Positions 57,115 through 64,000 of a stretch of DNA of 64,000 nt are shown here, in pieces. A program made the translations under genes and the position numbers. The notes under the pieces were generated by a model that saw only the letters and a list, made by a program, of their open reading frames with translations, was not told the DNA's origin and ran no database searches. Numbering within the stretch: the first letter of the stretch is position 1; the number at the start of each line of letters is the position of its first letter. Location: assembly GCF_000320405.1 (NCBI RefSeq), contig NZ_KB291624.1:1-64000 (forward strand), read 5' to 3'. The stretch comes from Clostridium celatum DSM 1785 (lineage in GTDB: Bacteria; Bacillota; Clostridia; Clostridiales; Clostridiaceae).

Positions 57115-57969
57115 TTAACGTATGGATAAATTATTTTTTCTTATTACCATAACTGAATTAACCTCTCCACCTAAAATGAGTATTATTGATGTTATATAAA
57201 GCCAAGTGATTAAAATTATTATTGCTCCTAAACTTCCATATATTTTAGAGTAATTACTAAAATTATTTATATAAAATGAAAATATTAATGAAACAATTAA
57301 CCATCCAACAGTACATACTACAGCACCTGGAAAGACCTCTCTCCATGTTAATCGTATAGATGGTGTGTACCTATACATTACTGCAAAAATTAAAATCATC
57401 ATTGCTATTATTATTAAATATCTTAATAAATTCCATAATTGGTATATTATAATCGGAAATGGTAGATATGAAACTAATAAATCACCTAGTAACTTACCAA
57501 ATACCAATAATATTAAAGTTGCTATTATTAGAAAAGCTAATGCAAATGTACATATTATAGCAATAATTGACCTTACTATAAAAGATCTCTTCTCCTTAAC
57601 TCCATATGCTTTATTAATACCCTTTATAACAGCTCTAAATGCTGATGATGCTGACCAAATAATTAACAATAATGAAGCACTTAATAATCCTGTATTTTGG
57701 GTATCTACTATTTCAACAATTGTTGTATAAACAAATTTAAAAGTACTACTCGGTAAAATAGCTCTTAATCCACCTAAAACTTCCATAGAATCTAATTCAC
57801 TTAGACCTATTAATGTCAGAAGAAATATTAAGAAAGGAAAAAATGATAGTATTAAGTAATATGCTAATTGAGCCGCTAAAGCAAAAATATCATCGTCTTT
57901 TATTTTAACTATAAAATATATTAAGAAGCTAACTATAGACTTCCCTTTATTTGTATGTCCTTTAGCCAT
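57115..57969 (-). CDS. YihY/BrkB family membrane protein
   Basis: A 284-residue protein with six hydrophobic segments. Conserved parts LAYYLILSFFPFLIFLL, WSASSAFRAVIKGIN and YRYTPSIRLTWREVFPGAVV are typical of the YihY/BrkB (formerly RNase BN) family. It is an inner-membrane protein of uncertain role, often linked to envelope stress or transport. It lies between the nuclease-helicase gene and ssb. Confidence 0.92.
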   Translation of the reverse strand: MAKGHTNKGKSIVSFLIYFIVKIKDDDIFALAAQLAYYLILSFFPFLIFLLTLIGLSELDSMEVLGGLRAILPSSTFKFVYTTIVEIVDTQNTGLLSASLLLIIWSASSAFRAVIKGINKAYGVKEKRSFIVRSIIAIICTFALAFLIIATLILLVFGKLLGDLLVSYLPFPIIIYQLWNLLRYLIIIAMMILIFAVMYRYTPSIRLTWREVFPGAVVCTVGWLIVSLIFSFYINNFSNYSKIYGSLGAIIILITWLYITSIILILGGEVNSVMVIRKNNLSIR

Positions 57970-58029
57970 ATTTTATTTCAATCCTTTCTTTTTATTTTTA
58001 CATTTTAACTAGCTATTTTTTTATTTTAA

Positions 58030-60325
58030 TCATTTATATAATTTTATATTCCATTCTTGTGGTAACATTCTTTTATATTTATTATTTAAATATCTATTAT
58101 CTATCAATAATACTCTACCTTTATCTGTTTCTGTTCTTATTACCCTACCTACTGATTGAAAAACTTTATTCATTCCTGGATAAGTATATGAATAATCAAA
58201 ACCATTCTGCTCAAAATACTCTGCTATTATATTATTTTCTACCGATATCCTCGGAAATCCTACACCTACTACTACTGCGCCAATAAGTCTTTCTCCTGGC
58301 AAATCCACACCCTCTGAAAACATACCACCAACAACAGAAAATCCAATTTTATTAGCTCCTATTTTAAAATTACTCAAAAATTCTTCTTTTTTTTCTTCAG
58401 ATAAATTTTCTTCTTGAAGCAAAATATTTTCATCTCCATAAATACGCACATATTCTTTATATACCTTATTTAAATAATCAAAAGATGGTAAAAATACAAT
58501 GTAATTCCCTTGTTTTTCTTGAACAAACCTATTAATATTCTTACATACTTCAATTATTATTTTTATCTCTACTTGCATATCTCATATCTAAATCTTTTAT
58601 ATATATTTGTAAATTTTCTTTATTAAAAGGTGAATTAAATCTTACTCTAAAACTATTTTCCTCTCCCCCTAATAAATCAACATAGTACTTAATTGGAGAA
58701 AGTGTTGCTGAAAATATTACTGTCGAATATGCCGAATTAACTATTTTGCTAAGATTTTTAGACGGATCTATGCAAAATATTTTTATACTAAATTCATTTC
58801 TACTATTTTTTAGTATCGTTGTATACTCCTTAGAATATAATTCGCTCAATGCTATGAAATTCCTTGTGTCATAATAAAATTCTAATATATTTTCGTATCC
58901 ACTAGTCCCTTTTGATTTTATTAAATATTCCTCTGCTTCATTAATAAACATCCTTAATAGCTTTATTAAATCCTTATAAATTATATTTTTATAAGTTACA
59001 TTCTCATTTACCTCTTCTAATTCTCTTCTGATATTTATCATTTCTTTATTAATTAAGTTTACTATCTTATATAAATTAGGTACTTTCCCTTTTAATATCT
59101 TACTTGCATCCATCACCTTACTCTTAAGTATTTCACAACTATACATATTTCTTGCTCTATCTACTAAATTATGTGCCTCATCGACTAATAATATATTCTC
59201 ACTATTATGATCCTCAAAAATTCTCCTTAATCTAACTCTTGGATCAAATGCGTAGTTATAATCACAAATAACACTATCACACCATTCAGTTAAATCTAAA
59301 GAAAGTTCAAATGGACACAAATTAAATTCCTTAGCATATTCTATTACCTTAGCTCTAGTAAATATGTTTTCTCTAGCTATTAATTTTTTAATTACATCAT
59401 TTATTTTTGTAAAATAATCTCGTGCATATATACAATCATCTGGATTACATTTTACTTCACTATTTAAGCACATTTTCTCTTTTGCTGTTATAGTTACTAC
59501 TTTAAATTTTAATCCATTATTAAGTAATTTAATAAATCCTTCTTCAGCTACAGACCTAGTTATTGTCTTTGCTGTTAAATAAATTATTTTTTCTCCTCGT
59601 CCCTCTCCTATACTCTTAACAGCAGGAAAAATTGTTGAAATGGTCTTTCCTATACCTGTGGGAGCCTGAACAAATAATACCCCATTTTGCTTTATGCTAT
59701 TATAACAATTTATTGCAAGTTCCCTTTGTCCTTTTCTATAAGATTTAAATGGAAAACTTAAATTTTCAATACTGTTATTTCTAATAATTTTAAGATTATT
59801 CTTTAAAATAATATCGTCTAAATATTTATATATTATTTCGTATGTATACTCTTCTAACTCTTTAATTTGAAATTTCTTTTCAAAAGATCTAACTTCATCA
59901 GTATTTATATTGTAGTAACTTAATCTAATATATATTTTTGTCATAGAATTTAACTTACAATATATATATGCATAAATTTTGCCCTGTGCCCAGTGTAATT
60001 CATTAAAATCCTCATCAATATAAATTAAATTTTTATATGTTGATTTAATTTCTTCTATTATTACATTTCCATTATCCTTTATTATTCCATCGGCTCTTCC
60101 TTCTACCTGTAAAATAACATCTTCTCTCTGAAATTCGTAATTTAATTTTACTTCTTTTTCATACTCTTTATAAATTTCAGCATTGCTTTTTTGTAACTTT
60201 CCATGAGCAACAGTTCCTTCTAGCGCGCGTCCCCTTGATAAAAATCTATCATCTAAACTTCCACTCTTTAGAATATATTCAATTAGTCCTCTCACCGATT
60301 CCTTAAATACTACTTTATCACTCAT
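58030..60325 (-). pseudogene. PD-(D/E)XK nuclease fused to a DinG/XPD-type helicase, frameshifted
   Basis: The first frame (58550-60325, 591 residues) has an N-terminal nuclease-like domain (GRADGIIKDNGNVIIEEIKS, about residues 78-97) followed by an XPD-like helicase: Walker A APTGIGKTIS, four cysteines of an iron-sulfur cluster (CLNSEVKCNPDDC and later CPFEL) and DEAH in LLVDEAHNLVDRA. It ends soon after LDMRYASRDK. The second helicase domain (GGMFSEGVDLPGERL, QSVGRVIR) continues in another frame (58030-58578). Removing one base from the AATAAT tract near 58554-58563 restores about 765 residues. Family members are ATP-dependent helicases in DNA repair; this copy is broken as given. Confidence 0.85.
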
Positions 60326-60360
60326 TTTATTTTTCCTTCCCTATTCAATAAAACTATTAT

Positions 60361-60425
60361 AACAAAAAAGTTATCAAACATTAAAACTATCTTAGTAAAA
60401 GATACGCTTTATATTTGATAACTTT
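60361..60425 (-). terminator. Terminator of the DUF1836 gene
   Basis: AAAGTTATCAAA and TTTGATAACTTT (60366-60377, 60414-60425) form the outer stem, and TATCTT/AAGATA an inner hairpin. On the minus strand TTTTTTG follows. Confidence 0.7.
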
Positions 60426-60428
60426 ATT

Positions 60429-61016
60429 TTATGAATGATATTCATTTACTATTTTCTGAACTAATTTTTTAATTGCACTTGCTTGAGCTATTAAAGACAT
60501 AACAACAACGAAAGTTCTTATACTATTTTCGTCTTTTTCTTCTAGGTTTAAATCCTTAATTATAGAATCTAATTTATCATCATTTAATGCCGTTGCATCT
60601 AGATATTTATTAAAACTTTCATTTTGTGTTTCTGTAAATAACTTATATGCAGTTTCCCAATCTATAATATCGTCAGACCTATCATTTATTTCATTAAACG
60701 CTAAACTAAACACTTTTTTTATTTCTTCAGTTGTAAGTATTGGTCTCATGTAACTTAATAAAACAAGTTGAACTAAATGAATTTTTGTATAACCTCTTTT
60801 TTTGCCATCTTCAGGCTTACTTATTACTTCACTTTTAATATAATTTTGTACAATATTATTAGTATATTTATCTTCAACAAATTTATCATTTAAAAAATCT
60901 ATAACTTGTGATAGAAAAAGATCGTATTTCGGTAAATCCTCATAAGATACCATAGAGGTTTTTGATATTTCTTCAGCAACTTCTTTTATATAGTTATTAT
61001 CAACTTTATTAACCAT
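60429..61016 (-). CDS. DUF1836 domain protein
   Basis: A 195-residue, mostly helical protein with the DUF1836 layout: a MerR-like N-terminal part (YDLFLSQVIDFLND, VISKPEDGKKRGYTKIHLVQLVLLSY) and a helical C-terminal domain. Members of this family are thought to be DNA-binding proteins of unknown role. The ATG at 61016 is chosen because GAGGTG lies 9 bp before it; a GTG four codons earlier overlaps that site. It is divergent from abrB. Confidence 0.8.
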   Translation of the reverse strand: MVNKVDNNYIKEVAEEISKTSMVSYEDLPKYDLFLSQVIDFLNDKFVEDKYTNNIVQNYIKSEVISKPEDGKKRGYTKIHLVQLVLLSYMRPILTTEEIKKVFSLAFNEINDRSDDIIDWETAYKLFTETQNESFNKYLDATALNDDKLDSIIKDLNLEEKDENSIRTFVVVMSLIAQASAIKKLVQKIVNEYHS

Positions 61017-61272
61017 ATTTAAGTTCACCTCATATTTTATTCGTTAATATCATTATATAGTAACTATAAACTTATTACAAGTTAATTTCACCTATCTTAT
61101 ATGATTTATTTATTATTTTATTCTATATTTATATTTTTTCTTTTACTTTTTTTTCTTTTTTTATATATTTTTATTTAAATTTAATTAAATCAAAATATAT
61201 ATCACTTTCTAAACATAGTATTTAAGCCATTTTTGAAATATTTTTCTTTAAATATTTTTTTTAAATTTTGTA

Positions 61273-61301
61273 TTGACTTTTCAAAATTATGGTAGTATAG
61301 T
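61273..61301 (+). promoter_or_regulatory. Upstream abrB promoter (P1)
   Basis: TTGACT (61273-61278), a 17-bp spacer and TATAGT (61296-61301) match the sigma-A consensus well. Confidence 0.65.
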
Positions 61302-61361
61302 TTATTTATGAGTTTGATAAGCGGTATTTTTGTAAATTAAACTTTTTTTTAAAGTTTTTTA

Positions 61362-61390
61362 TTGACTTTTAATTACATATCTGCTAATAT
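61362..61390 (+). promoter_or_regulatory. Downstream abrB promoter (P2)
   Basis: TTGACT (61362-61367), a 17-bp spacer and TAATAT (61385-61390) lie about 40 bp before the abrB start codon. Confidence 0.6.
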
Positions 61391-61431
61391 TAATCTGCTA
61401 AATGTCGAAACTTGTTAAGGAGGAATTATAT

Positions 61432-61677
61432 ATGAAATCAACTGGAGTTGTTAGAAGAGTAGATGAATTAGGAAGAATAGTTATTCCTATAGAATTAAGA
61501 AGAACATTAGATATAGCTGAAAAAGATGCTTTAGAAATATACGTAGATGGTGAACAAATCATATTAAAGAAATATGAACCAGCTTGTATTTTCTGTGGTG
61601 ATGCTAGAGATGTTGTTAACTACAAAGGTAAAAATATCTGCAAAAACTGTATGGAAGAATTAAAGGTTGGAAGATAA
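61432..61677 (+). CDS. abrB: AbrB-family transition-state regulator
   Basis: An 81-residue DNA-binding protein and the only plus-strand gene in the window. The N-terminal swapped-hairpin domain reads MKSTGVVRRVDELGRIVIPI. The C-terminal part has two CxxC pairs (CIFCGD and CKNC), giving a possible zinc site as in clostridial AbrB homologues. Such regulators control the transition to solventogenesis and sporulation. The ATG at 61432 has AAGGAGG; the upstream ATG at 61402 lacks a site. Two tandem promoters precede it. Confidence 0.93.
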   Translation: MKSTGVVRRVDELGRIVIPIELRRTLDIAEKDALEIYVDGEQIILKKYEPACIFCGDARDVVNYKGKNICKNCMEELKVGR

Positions 61678-61704
61678 TTTTCTAAATTAATTATATACAT
61701 ATAT

Positions 61705-61733
61705 AAAAAAGCACCTAAAAAGGTGCTTTTTTT
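61705..61733. terminator. Bidirectional terminator between abrB and rsmI
   Basis: AAAAAGCACCT pairs with AGGTGCTTTTT around an AAAA loop, with A- and T-runs on both sides, so it serves both converging genes. Confidence 0.9.
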
Positions 61734-61762
61734 GCTTACATAATTTTTTTAAAGTAAATATT

Positions 61763-62608
61763 TTATATATTTATAGATATTTTATATACTTCTTTTTTAG
61801 GAATTTCTCTTTCCTTAGCCACAATTTTTATAGCTTCCTTTTTATCCATACCCTCATTAATTAAATTAATTAAATGTTGTTCTATAGTTATTCCACTTAG
61901 TTCTTGTTCTTTTTCTGCTTTAAATTCACTTTCACTTTTACCTGCTATTACTAGAACAAATTCTCCTCTTGGTTTATTTTCTAAAAACCAATTGTAAGCT
62001 TCTTCGATACTTCCTCTATAAATATCCTCATGCAACTTAGTTAACTCTCTGCAAACGGCTATATTTCTATTTCCTAGCGATTCTTTAAGATAATTTAATG
62101 ATTCAATTAATCTATGTGGAGATTCATAAAAAATTAGTGTCTCTTTCTTATCTTTTATTTCTTCAGTTAATTTTTTTCTTTCCTTAGTTTCTCTTGGTAT
62201 AAATCCTCTAAATATAAATTTTGTTGTATCTAACCCTGAATAAACCAATGCCGTTGTAATTGCAGTAGCTCCTGGTAACACTTCAAATGCTATATTGTTT
62301 TCAATACACTTCTTAACAACAACACTACCTGGATCTGATATTCCTGGTGTTCCTGCATCAGTAACTATTGCTATATTTTTACCTTCCATTAATTTATTTA
62401 TTATATCGTCGCTTTTTCCTTGCTCATTATGTTGATGATAACTAAATAAAGGCTTCTTAATATTAAAATGATTTAATAGCTTTAAGCTTTGCCTAGTATC
62501 TTCTGCAGCAATTTCATCAACATTCTCTAATACCTCTAAAGCTCTTAATGTTATATCTTTTAAATTACCTATTGGTGTTGGTACTAAATATACCTTTCCA
62601 TATTCCAT
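61763..62608 (-). CDS. rsmI: 16S rRNA (cytidine(1402)-2'-O)-methyltransferase
   Basis: A 281-residue SAM-dependent methyltransferase of the tetrapyrrole-methylase fold. LVPTPIGNLKDITLRALEVL at the N-terminus, AAEDTRQSLKLL, the DAGTPGISDPG SAM loop and EVLPGATAITTALVYSG are diagnostic. It starts 3 bp after the upstream methyltransferase gene and is co-transcribed with it. Confidence 0.96.
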   Translation of the reverse strand: MEYGKVYLVPTPIGNLKDITLRALEVLENVDEIAAEDTRQSLKLLNHFNIKKPLFSYHQHNEQGKSDDIINKLMEGKNIAIVTDAGTPGISDPGSVVVKKCIENNIAFEVLPGATAITTALVYSGLDTTKFIFRGFIPRETKERKKLTEEIKDKKETLIFYESPHRLIESLNYLKESLGNRNIAVCRELTKLHEDIYRGSIEEAYNWFLENKPRGEFVLVIAGKSESEFKAEKEQELSGITIEQHLINLINEGMDKKEAIKIVAKEREIPKKEVYKISINI

Positions 62609-62611
62609 AAT

Positions 62612-63352
62612 TTAATTCCTCCCATAAATTCTATCTATTTCTTCACTATAATTTCCATTATCATCATATACATATAATGGCTCTTCCCATTTTAAAAATG
62701 CTCCACCATCTCTTTGTCCCTCAACTAAAACTATATTAGGTGCTTTTTTAGTATTTGGCTGTATCATTCTTACCCTTTTAGGCTCTATTTTATATTTTCT
62801 CATAAGTCCAAATATATCAGCTAACCTTTCTGGTCTATGTACAATAAACATTCTTCCATTATCCTTTAATAATCTTCTAGAGGCTATTATTACATCTTCT
62901 AAAGTACACATTATTTCATGTCTTGCAATTGCAAGTTTATCTTCAGGATTGACTATTCCTGCATTATTTAGCTTATATGGTGGATTAACAGTAACAACAT
63001 CAAATTTTCCTATAGAATCTATTATTTTTTTATCCTTTAAATCTCCATTTATAAACTTAACTTTATCTTCAGTATTATTAAGTATTGAACTTCTATTAGC
63101 CATTTCAACCATATCTTCTTGAATCTCTAGTCCTATCACCTCTTGAGGACTATATTTACCATAAACCAAAAACGGTACTATTCCTGTACCTGTACATAAA
63201 TCTATTACTCTATGCTTTTTCTTTATGTTTGCAAAATGAGAAAGTAAGACTGCATCAACTCCAAATCTAAATCCTTTTTCTTTTTGTATTAATCTAAGTC
63301 CATTTAGTTGTAAATCATCAATACTCTCATCATTATTTATATTAACTTCCAT
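62612..63352 (-). CDS. TrmN6-like tRNA(Val) adenine-N6-methyltransferase
   Basis: A 246-residue methyltransferase of the YfiC/TrmN6 family, expected to modify an adenine in tRNA. The RFGVDAVLLSHFA segment, SAM motif DLCTGTGIVPFLV and the catalytic VNPPY motif are present. The ATG at 63352 is chosen because GAGGTG lies right before it; an earlier ATG would add 15 unconserved residues. The exact substrate is inferred. Confidence 0.88.
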   Translation of the reverse strand: MEVNINNDESIDDLQLNGLRLIQKEKGFRFGVDAVLLSHFANIKKKHRVIDLCTGTGIVPFLVYGKYSPQEVIGLEIQEDMVEMANRSSILNNTEDKVKFINGDLKDKKIIDSIGKFDVVTVNPPYKLNNAGIVNPEDKLAIARHEIMCTLEDVIIASRRLLKDNGRMFIVHRPERLADIFGLMRKYKIEPKRVRMIQPNTKKAPNIVLVEGQRDGGAFLKWEEPLYVYDDNGNYSEEIDRIYGRN

Positions 63353-63474
63353 ATAGCACCTCTTTCTTTTGTAAAATACTTTGTCTTCATTATTCAATTA
63401 CTAAAACTTTTTATATCGTCTTAATACTAATTAATATTTACGATTATCATTATACAATACTATTTTATTATGCA

Positions 63475-63505
63475 CAAAAAAGCTAGGAATGTAATCCCTA
63501 GCTTT
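63475..63505 (-). terminator. Terminator of the NlpC/P60 gene
   Basis: On the minus strand AAAGCTAGG pairs with CCTAGCTTT, and TTTTTTG follows. Confidence 0.85.
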
Positions 63506-63514
63506 AAAATTTCA

Positions 63515-64000
63515 TTATAAAACTCTTCTTGCTGTGTAGAAATCAGTTATATTTCCTACCTTAACTCCTTGACCTGGCATTGGCGCATGAACATATTGTC
63601 CACCTCCAACATATATACCTACGTGATCTCCACCATAAGTGAATACTAAATCCCCTGGTTGAAGTTCGCTATAAGATACTGGAGTTCCTACTCCCATTTG
63701 AGAGTAAGTTGTTCTTGTTATATCTATACCTGCTGCATTTGCATATACAAAGCTTGTAAATCCAGAACAGTCAAATGATGTTGGACCTGTTGCTCCCCAT
63801 ACATATGGTGCTCCAAGATATTGGTATGCAAAATCAACTATTCCATTACCTGTAGATGAAATTTCACCTCTATTTGCATCTATAGTATTACTAGCTGCCT
63901 CTTTTGCTTCAAGTTCTTCTACTCTTGATTTTGCTATTTCAATTTGTTCGTTAATTTCCTCTACAACAATACTACTCTTTATTTGAGTATCTCTAATACT
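63515..64000 (-). CDS. NlpC/P60 peptidoglycan endopeptidase, C-terminal part (runs off the window)
   Basis: The frame stays open from the stop at 63515 to the window edge, giving 161 residues. The visible N-terminal part is a charged helical, coiled-coil-like stretch (EEINEQIEIAKSRVEELEAK). It is followed by the NlpC/P60 domain with the catalytic cysteine in DCSGFTSFVY, the histidine in GDHVGIYVGG and the third polar residue in the QYVHAP segment. Such enzymes are secreted and cleave peptide stems in the cell wall. The start and signal peptide lie beyond 64000. The internal ATG at 63697 is not the start, because it would drop the catalytic cysteine. Confidence 0.92.
   Translation of the reverse strand, partial: SIRDTQIKSSIVVEEINEQIEIAKSRVEELEAKEAASNTIDANRGEISSTGNGIVDFAYQYLGAPYVWGATGPTSFDCSGFTSFVYANAAGIDITRTTYSQMGVGTPVSYSELQPGDLVFTYGGDHVGIYVGGGQYVHAPMPGQGVKVGNITDFYTARRVL

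Larger units (their letters stand above)
61017..61431. other. Divergent intergenic region between the DUF1836 gene and abrB
   Basis: AT-rich region with two tandem plus-strand promoters for abrB (61273-61301 and 61362-61390). Between them, AAACTT/AAGTTT around a T-run could form a weak hairpin. The minus-strand promoter of the DUF1836 gene must lie in 61030-61150 but no clear consensus is seen. No gene. Confidence 0.6.

Noticed and set aside
57115..60325. Phage-defence island made of the BrkB protein, nuclease-helicase and DUF1836 protein
   Set aside because: These genes are common, dispersed chromosomal genes of clostridia with no operon linking them, and terminators lie between them.
1..64000. 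tRNA or rRNA genes
   Set aside because: I looked for cloverleaf arms and TTCGANTC-type T-loop sequences in the intergenic regions and saw none; a tRNAscan run would settle it.

Overview
The window is a contiguous, very AT-rich stretch with strong GGAGG-type ribosome binding sites and typical Clostridium sensu stricto gene content and order (ftsEX-ctpA-PDZ-uvrB, uvrA-FHA-ftsW-pbp-uvrC-murB-rapZ-yvcK-whiA-dnaE-pfkA-pyk, GerS-like, AbrB with a cysteine-rich tail). I assign it to a clostridial (cluster I type) chromosome; the species cannot be fixed by eye. Every gene except abrB is on the minus strand, so transcription runs from high to low coordinates. No rRNA, tRNA, CRISPR array, transposase or phage gene was seen.

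Layout from low to high coordinates. 1-460: two tandem 116-bp palindromic repeats, with a third partial copy forming the 3' end of rlmD. 426-4770: rlmD, a candidate small RNA, pyk and pfkA. 5276-21921: a housekeeping block (dnaE, whiA, yvcK, rapZ, murB, uvrC, a penicillin-binding protein, an FtsW-type flippase/polymerase, an FHA protein, uvrA). 22313-34509: a glucuronide/hexuronate catabolic island (GH3 enzyme, GPH symporter, uxaC, uxuA, KDPG aldolase, SDR fructuronate reductase, GntR regulator, beta-glucuronidase, KDG kinase, HAD hydrolase) with recurrent CTAG-centred palindromes that look like GntR operators. 34848-41451: a two-component system whose regulator and kinase genes flank two ABC exporters. 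41870-48364: uvrB, a PDZ membrane protein, ctpA, ftsX, ftsE. 48482-52145: two YitT-family proteins and a split transketolase. 52475-57036: mazEF-type toxin-antitoxin, GerS-like protein, nnr, acpS, a small conserved protein and a short SSB. 57115-64000: BrkB-family membrane protein, nuclease-helicase, DUF1836 protein, abrB, rsmI, a TrmN6-like methyltransferase and the C-terminal part of an NlpC/P60 peptidase.

How the genes work together: beta-glucuronidase releases glucuronate; UxaC, the SDR reductase and UxuA turn it into 2-keto-3-deoxygluconate; KdgK and KDPG aldolase split that to pyruvate and glyceraldehyde-3-phosphate, which feed into glycolysis (pfkA and pyk are also in the window). The GntR regulator probably controls the set.

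The most notable signals are: (i) four conserved genes (whiA, uvrC, ftsW-type, nuclease-helicase) each broken by a 1-2 nt indel, with uvrC also apparently starting at ATT; (ii) a roughly 20-kb accessory block between uvrB and uvrA; (iii) the tandem palindromic repeats that overlap the end of rlmD; (iv) an inverted-repeat-bounded leader before the HAD gene; (v) shared operator-like sites across the uronate island. I did not find a clear new defence or mobile system. All calls are by reading, with no database search.
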